A stretch of DNA of 6,091 bases from Opitutus sp. GAS368 (lineage in GTDB: Bacteria; Verrucomicrobiota; Verrucomicrobiia; Opitutales; UBA953): NCBI GenBank assembly GCA_945906115.1, contig CAMDQP010000066.1:1-6091 (forward strand). The letters are read 5' to 3'. The position numbers and the translations under genes are program-made. Positions 1 to 5,949 of the stretch are shown one piece after another. Below the pieces are notes generated by a model. The model saw only the letters and a program-made list of their open reading frames with translations, was not told the origin of the DNA and ran no database searches. The first letter of the stretch is position 1. Every line of letters begins with the position of its first letter.

Positions 1-1446
1 TCCGATGTCGCCGTCGGTCCCGATGGCGCCCTCTATGTCGCCGACTGGTATGATCCTCGGGTCGGCGGTCACCAGACCCTCGACGACACCTGCACGGGCG
101 CGATCTACCGCATCGCTCCGAAAGGCTTCAAGTCCGTCATCCCGAAGATTGATGTCTCCACGCCTGAAGGCGCCGCCGCCGTGCTGCGCAATCCTGCCGT
201 CAACGTCCGCCACCTCGGCTTCAACGCCCTGAAGGGCTTCGGCGTAAAGTCGTTGCCGGCCGTCTCGGAGATCCTCCGCGAAGCGAATCCGTATGTCGCC
301 GCCCGCGGCGTCTGGCTCCTGCCTCACCTCGGTGAAGAAGGCGTCACGCGCACCAAGGCACTCCTCAAGGATCCGAATCCGTCGCTCCGCCGCCTAGCCT
401 TCCAGTCGCTGCGTCGCGCTGGCCACGACACGATTGGCATCGCTGCCGAACTCGCCAAGGACGCCGATATCGCCGTCCGCCGCGACGTCGCGACATCGCT
501 GCACGCCGTGTCGGCCGACAAGGCCGTGCCGATTCTCATCGAGCTCGCCCGCCGTCTCGACGTCTCCGACAAGAACTCCATCGCCGCCTTCGGCATCGGT
601 TCCGCCAACAAGCAGGACGCCGTCTGGTCCGCCGTGAAGTCCGAACTCGCCAAGGATGGCGCCGCCGCCTGGTCCCCTGAAGTTGAACGCATCGCTTGGT
701 TGCTCCATCCCGCTTCCGCGGTGCAGGCGTTCCTCGACCGCGCCGCTTCCACTAAGGTCTCGCAGGCCTCCCGCACGCTCGCCGTCGAGTCCCTCTCGTT
801 CGTCGAGACCAAGGAAGCGGCCCTCGCGATGATCAAGTTGAGCGTCGCTGGTTCGCCTTCCGCCTCCGAAGCCAAGGGCTGGGCGTTGATGCGCATGACC
901 GGTTCCTGGGCCGCCTTCGATATCCGCAAGGAGCTGAAGAATGCCGGCGTCTACGATGCCGACAAAGTGGTCGTCACCCCCATCGAAGTGCCGCTCGCAC
1001 CTGCTCCGACCTACACGGAGCAAGACGTGCTCGCCAAGACCGGTGACGTCGCCAAGGGCGCCGCCCTGGCCCAGAGCTGCATTATGTGCCACCAGCTCAA
1101 CGGTAACGGACCCGCTTATGGTCCTGAGCTCAAGGGTTGGGCTTCCCGCCAAAGCCGCGAGGCCCTCGTCCGCTCTATTGTCAACCCTTCGGCCGACATC
1201 GCCCTGGGCTACGAAGGGACTACGGTTAAGCTCAAGGGCTCCGGCTCGATCGATGGGAGGCTCCTGTCCAACGGCGACCCGCTGGTGATCACCTCCACCG
1301 GGGGGCTTACCCAGCTCGTCCCGAAGGCTCAAGTCACCGGCCGTCAGGTTAAGATGGATCGCTCCTTGATGCTTTCGAGCCAGCAGCTCGGTCTTGGCGC
1401 CCAGGATGTGGCCGATATCGCCGCTTACCTCGCCACCTACAAGTAA
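1..1446 (+). CDS. PVC-type heme-binding CxxCH protein with HEAT-like repeats, C-terminal part (5' end outside window)
   Basis: Frame 1 is open from the first base, so this is the last 481 residues of a larger protein. Residues 1-45 (SDVAVGPDGALYVADWYD, then an IYRIAPKG end) match the last blades of the propeller-like 'membrane-bound dehydrogenase' domain of Planctomycetes and Verrucomicrobia. Residues about 58-190 are helical HEAT-like repeats (for example NPAVNVRHLGFNALKGFG and NPSLRRLAFQSLRRAG). Residues about 345-481 form a cytochrome c-like domain with the covalent heme site CIMCH at residues 360-364 (bases 1078-1092); Met457 in the DRSLML segment is a possible distal ligand, and a C-terminal helix (DVADIAAYLATYK) follows. 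Known family members are predicted exported proteins, often linked to polysaccharide or sugar oxidation, but the substrate here cannot be read from the sequence. A GTG at 181 lies inside the HEAT region and is not a believable start. A terminator directly downstream separates it from rplY. Confidence 0.9.
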   Translation, partial: SDVAVGPDGALYVADWYDPRVGGHQTLDDTCTGAIYRIAPKGFKSVIPKIDVSTPEGAAAVLRNPAVNVRHLGFNALKGFGVKSLPAVSEILREANPYVAARGVWLLPHLGEEGVTRTKALLKDPNPSLRRLAFQSLRRAGHDTIGIAAELAKDADIAVRRDVATSLHAVSADKAVPILIELARRLDVSDKNSIAAFGIGSANKQDAVWSAVKSELAKDGAAAWSPEVERIAWLLHPASAVQAFLDRAASTKVSQASRTLAVESLSFVETKEAALAMIKLSVAGSPSASEAKGWALMRMTGSWAAFDIRKELKNAGVYDADKVVVTPIEVPLAPAPTYTEQDVLAKTGDVAKGAALAQSCIMCHQLNGNGPAYGPELKGWASRQSREALVRSIVNPSADIALGYEGTTVKLKGSGSIDGRLLSNGDPLVITSTGGLTQLVPKAQVTGRQVKMDRSLMLSSQQLGLGAQDVADIAAYLATYK

Positions 1447-1458
1447 GCCTGAACGCCC

Positions 1459-1470
1459 AAAAGCGCTTTT
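1459..1470. repeat. 12-bp perfect palindrome just after the heme-protein gene
   Basis: The sequence aaaagcgctttt is its own reverse complement and lies 13 bases after the stop codon, just before the larger terminator hairpin. It may add to transcript 3'-end formation, or it may be chance. Confidence 0.35.
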
Positions 1471-1475
1471 TCGAG

Positions 1476-1507
1476 GGGGTTTTCCGTCAGGAAGACCCCG
1501 TTTTAAT
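1476..1507 (+). terminator. Intrinsic terminator of the heme-protein gene
   Basis: The left arm GGGGTTTTCC (1476-1485) pairs with GGAAGACCCC (1490-1499) around a GTCA loop. This gives a 10-bp stem with one G-U pair, followed by GTTTTAATTT. The stem and T-rich tail, 29 bases after the stop codon, fit a Rho-independent terminator and suggest that rplY starts a new transcript. Confidence 0.75.
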
Positions 1508-1623
1508 TTACCGCTTGCTTCTGGGGCCGGGTTTATCAGGTTCGACCCTCCTTTCCCTAGGCAAGGCACGGCCGCACAACGCGGGTCCGCGACTTACTAG
1601 GCACCAAAAGACCTTATACCAAC
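1508..1623 (+). promoter_or_regulatory. rplY upstream region, possible structured leader RNA
   Basis: This 116-base gap must hold the operon promoter if the upstream terminator works, but I see no clear -35/-10 pair. It contains short elements that could fold as a branched structure: GGCC (1525-1528) with GGCC (1570-1573), enclosing GGGT/ACCC (1529-1532 with 1545-1548) and CCTT/AAGG (1550-1553 with 1563-1566). Next comes CGCGGGTCCGCG (1580-1591), itself an inverted repeat. Ribosomal protein operons often carry autoregulatory leaders, so a leader is plausible. Helices of 4 bp are easily formed by chance in GC-rich DNA, and I do not recognise a known family. Confidence 0.3.
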
Positions 1624-2316
1624 ATGAAGCAGCTCACCCTTAAAGTCACCAGCCGCGCGCTCCACGGCCGCGGCCCCGCCCGCCGCCTCCGCGCTGATGG
1701 CTCCATTCCCGCCATCATTTACGGTAAGTCCGGCAACCAAAGCGTCGCCGTCGCCCAGGAAGCCTTTCGCGACCTGATGCGCGCCAAGGGCAACGCCGCC
1801 TCACTCATCGAGCTCGATGTCGACGGCAAGAAGTTCCTTTCCCTGATCAAGGAGTTCCAGCGTCACGCAATCACCCAGAAGTTCCTCCATATCGACATCA
1901 TGGAGATTGACCCGAATTCCCCGATGACCGCCGCCATCCCGGTGCGCGCCATCGGCGAAGCCCATGGGGTCAAGACCGACGGCGGCACGCTCGCCATCGT
2001 CTCCCAGACCATTAACGTTCGCTGTCTCCCGAAGGATCTCCCGGAGTTCATCGAAATCGACGTCACGGAGCTCAAGGTCAACGAGTCCATCCACGTCGGC
2101 GAAGTCAAGGCCCCCAAGGGCATCACTTTCCCGGGCGACCCCAAGCGCGTCGTCATCGTCTGCTCCGAGATGGCCGCAGAAGAAGCCGCGCCCGAGCCGG
2201 CCGTTGCCGTCGCTGCCGCCGTTCCTGGCGCCGAAGGTGCTGCCGCTCCTGCGGCTGGTGCTGCTCCCGCCGCTGGTGCCGCTCCGGCGGCCGCCGCTCC
2301 GGCTGCCAAGAAGTAA
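1624..2316 (+). CDS. rplY: Large ribosomal subunit protein bL25, long Ctc form
   Basis: The 230-residue product is the two-domain Ctc/TL5 type of bL25, which binds 5S rRNA in the central protuberance of the 50S subunit. Residues 1-95 are the 5S-binding domain, with the characteristic GRGPARRLRADGSIPAIIYG and the segment LIKEFQRHAITQKFLHIDIM. Residues about 97-183 are the C-terminal beta domain (PVRAIGEAHGVKTDGGTL to PKRVVIVCSEM). Residues 184-230 are an Ala/Pro/Glu-rich low-complexity tail ending in AAKK, probably disordered. The ATG at 1624 places the conserved N-terminus (MKQLTLKV) exactly where the family begins. No purine-rich Shine-Dalgarno precedes it; the upstream bases are ACCTTATACCAAC. 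It is the first gene of the operon, 42 bases before pth. Confidence 0.95.
   Translation: MKQLTLKVTSRALHGRGPARRLRADGSIPAIIYGKSGNQSVAVAQEAFRDLMRAKGNAASLIELDVDGKKFLSLIKEFQRHAITQKFLHIDIMEIDPNSPMTAAIPVRAIGEAHGVKTDGGTLAIVSQTINVRCLPKDLPEFIEIDVTELKVNESIHVGEVKAPKGITFPGDPKRVVIVCSEMAAEEAAPEPAVAVAAAVPGAEGAAAPAAGAAPAAGAAPAAAAPAAKK
2236..2307 (+). repeat. Ala/Pro/Gly-coding low-complexity repeat in the rplY tail
   Basis: This stretch codes for Gly-Ala-Ala-Ala-Pro-type units, including two consecutive AAGAAP units (residues 210-221), built from imperfect GCT/GCC/GCG repeats. Such tracts can change length by slippage and usually vary between relatives. Confidence 0.7.
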
Positions 2317-2324
2317 TTTCCGCG

Positions 2325-2338
2325 CCGGGCGTCCCCGG
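2325..2338 (+). other. Small hairpin between rplY and pth
   Basis: CCGGG (2325-2329) pairs with CCCGG (2334-2338) around a CGTC loop. No run of T follows (TACCTGTTCTTTG), so it does not look like a full terminator. It could tune pth expression or stabilise the rplY message, or be chance in GC-rich DNA. Confidence 0.3.
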
Positions 2339-2358
2339 TACCTGTTCTTTGAAGTCAA

Positions 2359-2943
2359 ATGTCATTCTCGGTCATCGCCGCCCTCGGCAATCCAGGCCGA
2401 GAATATTCCGCCACGCGCCACAACGCGGGGTGGATCGTCATCGACGCGCTCGCCTCTCAGGCTCGCGCGGTCTGGAAGGAAGAGAGCCGTTTTTCGGCCT
2501 CGGTCGCAAAAATCACGTTCGGAGGTTCCTCCGTCCATCTGATCAAGCCGCTCACCTTCATGAACGACAGCGGGTCGCCCCTCGCGGCCTTCCTCCGGTT
2601 TCACCGGATCGAGCTCCCCGAGCTCGTCGTTCTCCACGATGACATCGCGTTCGAGCCCGGTCAGCTCCGCCTCTCCCTGGGAGGTTCCGCCGCTGGCCAC
2701 AACGGCGTCGCCAGCTGCATCCGCCACTTCGGCGAACAATTCGTCCGCGCCCGTCTGGGCATCGGGCCGAAGCAGCACCCCGGCCAAGACCTCGCCGACC
2801 ACGTCCTCGGACGTTTTCCCGACGCTGACCTCGCGAACCTGACCCAGCACATCCCCGACTTCATCAAGAACCTCGAAATCCTCCTTTCCCAAGGCCTCCC
2901 GGCCGCCCAAAATCTCACCAACAGAAAATCACCATCACCATGA
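2359..2943 (+). CDS. pth: Peptidyl-tRNA hydrolase
   Basis: This cytosolic enzyme cleaves the ester bond of peptidyl-tRNAs dropped from ribosomes, freeing tRNA for reuse. The 194-residue length matches bacterial Pth1. All catalytic and binding residues are visible, one position later than in E. coli: Asn11 in LGNPG, catalytic His21 in TRHNAGW, Asn69 in KPLTFMNDSG, Asp94 in LHDDIAF and Asn115 in GGSAAGHNG. The SIRHFG-like segment appears as CIRHFGEQFVRARLGIG (119-135). The ATG at 2359 gives the expected start two to three residues before the first beta strand (VIAALGNPG). The last codons overlap the rpsF start as ATGA (2940-2943), so translation is probably coupled. The C-terminal tail (LTNRKSPSP) is not part of the conserved fold and overlaps the rpsF translation start region. 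Confidence 0.96.
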   Translation: MSFSVIAALGNPGREYSATRHNAGWIVIDALASQARAVWKEESRFSASVAKITFGGSSVHLIKPLTFMNDSGSPLAAFLRFHRIELPELVVLHDDIAFEPGQLRLSLGGSAAGHNGVASCIRHFGEQFVRARLGIGPKQHPGQDLADHVLGRFPDADLANLTQHIPDFIKNLEILLSQGLPAAQNLTNRKSPSP

Positions 2944-3245
2944 CCACCGCCACGATCCGCCGCGACTATCGCGCCAGCCTCATCCTCGACCTCCGCGGCT
3001 CGACGGATGCGCCTGAGACCGTCATCGAGAAGCTCAAGGAAGTCCTCAAGTCCATTGACTGTAAGGTCAACGAGGTCGAAAACCTCGGCCAGAAGGAGTT
3101 CTCGCGTGTCGTCGACCGCAAGTTCCCCTCCGGCCTCTACGTCCAGTTCCACTTCGAAGGCCCGGTCACCGCGCCCACCGCTTTCCGCGAGAAGCTACGC
3201 CTCGACCGTACCATCAATCGCCTGCTCGTGCAGGTGACCAAGTAA
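2940..3245 (+). CDS. rpsF: Small ribosomal subunit protein bS6
   Basis: The 101-residue product fits bS6, a ferredoxin-like alpha/beta protein on the platform of the 30S subunit. The order is beta strand (YRASLILDL, residues 8-16), helix (APETVIEKLKEVLKSI), strand with the NLGQKEFSR segment corresponding to the usual WG-[RK]-[KR] region, then GLYVQFHFEGP and the closing helix and strand (REKLRLDRTINRLLVQVTK), which matches the family's typical 'lr.d..vlR.l..k' end. Similarity is clear in pattern but divergent in residues. It overlaps pth by 4 bases and has no Shine-Dalgarno; the upstream bases are A/C-rich. Its usual partner gene rpsR (bS18) is not next to it. Confidence 0.9.
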   Translation: MTTATIRRDYRASLILDLRGSTDAPETVIEKLKEVLKSIDCKVNEVENLGQKEFSRVVDRKFPSGLYVQFHFEGPVTAPTAFREKLRLDRTINRLLVQVTK

Positions 3246-3264
3246 TCTCCGACCCCGCCTCGCC

Positions 3265-3705
3265 GTGGCCTCTTCCTATAATCGCGTAGTTCTCGTGGGC
3301 AACATGACCCGCGACCCTGAGGCCCGCGCCCTCCCGTCCGGCCAGGCACTCACGAAGTTCTCCCTCGCCGTCAACCGCTCCTACTCCACCAAGGAAGGCG
3401 AGAAGCGCGAAGAAGTCACGTACGTCGACATCGAGAGCTACGGCAAGCAGGCCGAGATCATCGCCAAGTATTGCGGTAAGGGCTCCGGCATCCTCGTCGA
3501 AGGCCGCCTCAAGCTCGACCAGTGGGAAGACAAGAAGACCGGCGAGAAGCGTTCGCGCCTCGGCGTCGTCCTCGAGAATTTCACCTTCATCGGTGGCAAA
3601 GCCCAGGGCGGCGAAGAGGGCGGTTCCGCTCCTCGTGCCCGCGGCGGCAACGACACCCCGGCTCCGTCCGGCGACCAGGGCGGCGGCGACGACGTCCCGT
3701 TCTAA
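3265..3705 (+). CDS. ssb: Single-stranded DNA-binding protein
   Basis: The product coats single-stranded DNA in replication, repair and recombination and recruits partner proteins. The start is GTG at 3265, which gives the family N-terminus MASSYNRVVLVGNMTRDPE; no ATG lies upstream in frame in the 19-base gap after rpsF, and there is no clear ribosome-binding site. Residues 1-112 form the OB fold (TKFSLAVNRSY, VTYVDIESYGKQAEI, GSGILVEGRLKLDQWED and LGVVLENFTFIGGK). Residues 113-138 are a Gly-rich linker. The acidic tip is DDVPF, a Val variant of the usual DDIPF hook for SSB-interacting proteins. The length of 146 is slightly short for the family. It sits between rpsF and rplI, as in many bacteria. 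Confidence 0.96.
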   Translation: MASSYNRVVLVGNMTRDPEARALPSGQALTKFSLAVNRSYSTKEGEKREEVTYVDIESYGKQAEIIAKYCGKGSGILVEGRLKLDQWEDKKTGEKRSRLGVVLENFTFIGGKAQGGEEGGSAPRARGGNDTPAPSGDQGGGDDVPF

Positions 3706-3713
3706 ATCATTTC

Positions 3714-3730
3714 CTCACCAACCTTATAAC
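3714..3730 (+). promoter_or_regulatory. A/C-rich rplI leader with motifs shared with rpsF and rplY leaders
   Basis: The stretch CTCACCAACCTTATAAC precedes rplI. Its CTCACCAAC is found again at 2914-2922 before rpsF, and its ACCTTATA again at 1611-1618 before rplY. No Shine-Dalgarno is present in any of the three. TATAAC (3725-3730) resembles a -10 box, but no matching -35 is visible. A weakly structured A/C-rich translation initiation region is the simplest reading. Confidence 0.3.
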
Positions 3731-3742
3731 CCAAGCAAGACC

Positions 3743-4306
3743 ATGGCATTCACCGAAGTTCTCCTCATCAAGCCCGTCGACGGCCTAGGCGCCGAAGGCG
3801 AGCAGGTCCGCGTCCGCGCGGGCTTCGCGCGTAATTATCTGCTCCCGCAGGGCATCGCGCTCCCCGTCAACCGCTCGAACACGAAGTACGTCGAGGCCCT
3901 TAAGAAGGCCCGCGAAGTCCGTGAATCCCGCGACCTCGAATCCGCCAACGCGACCGCCACCAAGCTGGCCGCCATCAAGCTCGTCTTCGCCGTCAAGACC
4001 GGTGAAGGAGGCAAGATGTTCGGCGCAATCAGCACCGCTGAAATCTCCGCCAAGCTCGCTGAGCATGGTATCGAGATCGAGCGCAAGCGCATCCACCTCG
4101 GCCAGGGCCCCGTCAAGCTTCTCGGCAAGCACACCACGAGCATCCGCCTCCATGGCACTGTCATGGTCGAGCAGGAGTTCGAAGTCGTCTCCGAGAACCC
4201 GATTGAAGTCGCCGCCGAAGAAGCCCCTGAGCCCGAAGAGCGCGAGTTCCGCGACGACAAGGGCAAGAAGGCCCGCAAGCCCCGCAAGGAAAAGGAAGCG
4301 AAGTAA
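3743..4306 (+). CDS. rplI: Large ribosomal subunit protein bL9 with charged C-terminal extension
   Basis: The 187-residue product is bL9, which binds 23S rRNA near the L1 stalk and reaches out from the ribosome by a long helix. The N-domain carries the L9 signature: GAEGEQVRVRAGFARNYLLPQG (residues 16-37) has the G-x2-G-x4-V-x2-G-F-x2-N-Y-L-x3-G spacing. A connecting helix spans about 45-77, and the C-domain about 78-149 (GKMFGAISTAEISAKL, KRIHLGQGPVKLLGKH). Residues 150-187 exceed the usual length of roughly 150: an acidic part (AAEEAPEPEEREF) and then a basic part (KGKKARKPRKEKEAK), probably disordered. The ATG at 3743 is chosen because it starts the conserved MAFTEVLLIKPVDGLG; a reading frame reaching back to 3593 would overlap ssb. 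It is the last gene of the operon, followed by a terminator. Confidence 0.95.
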   Translation: MAFTEVLLIKPVDGLGAEGEQVRVRAGFARNYLLPQGIALPVNRSNTKYVEALKKAREVRESRDLESANATATKLAAIKLVFAVKTGEGGKMFGAISTAEISAKLAEHGIEIERKRIHLGQGPVKLLGKHTTSIRLHGTVMVEQEFEVVSENPIEVAAEEAPEPEEREFRDDKGKKARKPRKEKEAK

Positions 4307-4331
4307 CGCTTTGCTGCTTACCAAACAAAAG

Positions 4332-4354
4332 CCCGCCAAACGGCGGGTTTTTTT
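4332..4354 (+). terminator. Operon terminator after rplI, likely bidirectional
   Basis: CCCGCC (4332-4337) pairs with GGCGGG (4342-4347) around AAAC, followed by seven T (4348-4354). Upstream, AAAA (4327-4330) gives TTTT after the same stem on the minus strand, so the hairpin can also end the convergent nuclease gene, whose stop codon lies 20 bases to the right. Confidence 0.9.
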
Positions 4355-4374
4355 GTGCTTGGGTGCTCGGGCGA

Positions 4375-5889
4375 TCAGCGCGCCTTGATCCAGTCCGGGC
4401 TCACGATGGCGAATTCGAGGTGGCCTTTGTAGAAGTTGAGCTGCCCGACCCATTTGACGGCCTCTCCCTTCTTAATCGCCTTCACGGCCTGCAGGAGCTT
4501 GGGGTCTGGCACGTAGACCGGATAGCGCGTCTCCCCGATTGTGATCGAAGGCTTCGTGCCGCCGTTGCAGATGCCTTCGAGCAGATAAAGCTCGCCGATG
4601 GTCTTACTGATCTGCTCCGGACTCAAAGTCGGCAGGGTCTTGGCGTCGTGCAGCTTGCTCCGGTCCAATTCCGCGGGGAACGCGGGTAGGCCGAGCGCCG
4701 GAGCGAGTTCGGGGCGGGTCAGCGGCGAGGCGCCGGCTTCGGCGCGCAAGACGAATTCAGCTTTGACGGGGAAGTGATCACTTACGCCGGCTCCGGGGCC
4801 GTAGTTGCTCAGGCGCCAGGGTACGACTGGGTAGGCGTGCGCGTTCAGGCCGGGGAGGATTATGGCGCCAAAGCTGCCGCCGACGTAGTCGACACCGTTG
4901 CCGTCCGCCAGCCCGCGCGAGATGACGAGGTGCATGAGCGTACCCCACTCGCCTTGGTATTCGTCGGACTTCCGCTCGGCGGGCTCGACGTCGAACCAGA
5001 GGTTGTAAAGGTCGGCGGCACCGCTCGCCAACTTGCCAGCGTCGCCCTGCGAACCGAGTACATCTTGGATACCGGTCTTGGGCATGTACGGGTAGCGCTG
5101 CTTATGGTTATAATGGGAATTGAGGTCGCCGCCGAAGACGATGTTGGCCTTGGGGTCGGCCTTGAGGATCTCATCGAGGCGGGTGCGGGCCACGCTGGCG
5201 TTCTGGATGCGGGTCAGTTCGGTCTGGGCGCTGCCGGCACCGCTCTTCCAGTGGTTCGCAAAAACGAAGAGGGACTCACCGCCGAATTCCAATTCGGCTT
5301 CGACGATCGTGCGGGCTTCCTCCACATGATGCTGCCGAGTGCTCTTGATGGGCAGTCGGGTGAGGATGGCGCAATTGATGGCCTCCTTGGAGAGGTCGAG
5401 CACGTCGCCGAGGACGACCTTATAGCCCGTCAGGCCTTCGTCTTCCAGTGCCTTCATGAGCCAGGCTTCGATGGGCGCGCCGCTCTGCTCGGGGGTAAGC
5501 TCACCTTTAAGGATGTCGCGGTAGTTTCGGTCGCGGTGCGCAGCCACGAAGGCCTCGGGCGTGATGGTGGTGGCCGGGGTGTGGTCGGCCTCGAGCTCGT
5601 CGAGGATCAGGACGTCGGGGCCACGGCCATTCTCCGAGGTCTTCAGTACGGCCGCGAGGCGGCTGAGCTTGGCGGACAGCTTCGCGGGGGTCCAACGCTC
5701 GGCTCCGGTTCCGGTGACCGGGAAATTATCGTATAGCGAGACCGCATCGAGGTCGAAGAGGTTCTCTACGTTGAACGCCATCACGGTGCAGCGCTTCGCC
5801 GTCGTCGCCTTCTCTTCAGCGCGGCTGGCGAGCGACGTGAGCAGCGCGGCGACGAGGGCGAGGCCGGGCAGGATTTTTTTAAGAAACAT
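4375..5889 (-). CDS. Exported endonuclease/exonuclease/phosphatase (EEP) family protein
   Basis: With the start at 5889 the product has 504 residues and begins with a clean signal peptide: MFLKK, a hydrophobic core (ILPGLALVAALLTSL), then ASRA before EE, with cleavage likely after residue 24. The frame can extend to an ATG at 5949 (20 more residues), but that would bury the signal peptide; no start has a clear ribosome-binding site. Residues 35-380 form an EEP (DNase I/exonuclease III-like) domain with all metal and catalytic motifs: FNVENLFD (Asn40), LILDELE (Glu98), FANHWKSG (His213), FGGDLNSH (Asp255, Asn257) and GVSDHFPV (Asp371, His372). Residues about 425-504 form a separate domain (ELYLLEGICNGG, ITIGETRYPVYV, KWVGQLNFYKGHLEFAIVSP) that looks beta-rich and is not recognised. 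Secretion suggests an extracellular or periplasmic nuclease or phosphodiesterase; the substrate is unknown. It is convergent with the rplY-rplI operon. Confidence 0.88.
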   Translation of the reverse strand: MFLKKILPGLALVAALLTSLASRAEEKATTAKRCTVMAFNVENLFDLDAVSLYDNFPVTGTGAERWTPAKLSAKLSRLAAVLKTSENGRGPDVLILDELEADHTPATTITPEAFVAAHRDRNYRDILKGELTPEQSGAPIEAWLMKALEDEGLTGYKVVLGDVLDLSKEAINCAILTRLPIKSTRQHHVEEARTIVEAELEFGGESLFVFANHWKSGAGSAQTELTRIQNASVARTRLDEILKADPKANIVFGGDLNSHYNHKQRYPYMPKTGIQDVLGSQGDAGKLASGAADLYNLWFDVEPAERKSDEYQGEWGTLMHLVISRGLADGNGVDYVGGSFGAIILPGLNAHAYPVVPWRLSNYGPGAGVSDHFPVKAEFVLRAEAGASPLTRPELAPALGLPAFPAELDRSKLHDAKTLPTLSPEQISKTIGELYLLEGICNGGTKPSITIGETRYPVYVPDPKLLQAVKAIKKGEAVKWVGQLNFYKGHLEFAIVSPDWIKAR

Positions 5890-5949
5890 ATGACCCACAA
5901 CCATGGGCAGGCTTAGCGTAAACCCCATTGCGAACTCGGTGAAATCCAT

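Noticed and set aside
1538..1550. GGTTCGACCC, which resembles a tRNA T-arm
   Set aside because: The 5-bp T stem does not pair properly, and no acceptor stem, anticodon arm or D arm can be placed around it.
394..1569. 391-codon open frame on the minus strand opposite the heme-protein gene
   Set aside because: It mirrors the third-position GC bias of the real gene, its protein is Gly/Asp-rich with no recognisable domain, and the plus-strand reading has clear family motifs.
1614..1620. TTATACC read as a -10 box giving a leaderless rplY message
   Set aside because: The hexamer ends only 3 to 4 bases before the ATG, too close for a start at the A of ATG, and no -35 box lies upstream.
1801..2358. 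Minus-strand open frame opposite rplY
   Set aside because: A shadow of the bL25 gene; the Ser/Gly/Arg-rich product reflects the reverse complement of Ala/Pro codons.
3593..3742. Longer N-terminus for rplI
   Set aside because: The 50 extra codons lie mostly inside ssb in another frame, and the family begins exactly at the ATG at 3743.
3785..4453. Minus-strand open frame opposite rplI that crosses the terminator
   Set aside because: It runs through a strong terminator hairpin and overlaps the end of the nuclease gene; no family features.
4774..5736. 320-codon open frame on the plus strand opposite the nuclease gene
   Set aside because: The minus strand shows every EEP catalytic motif plus a signal peptide; the plus-strand product is composition-driven and matches nothing I recognise.
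5890..5949. Twenty-residue N-terminal extension of the nuclease
   Set aside because: It would place a good signal peptide at residues 21-45; the start at 5889 gives a standard exported protein. It remains a minor possibility because no start has a ribosome-binding site.
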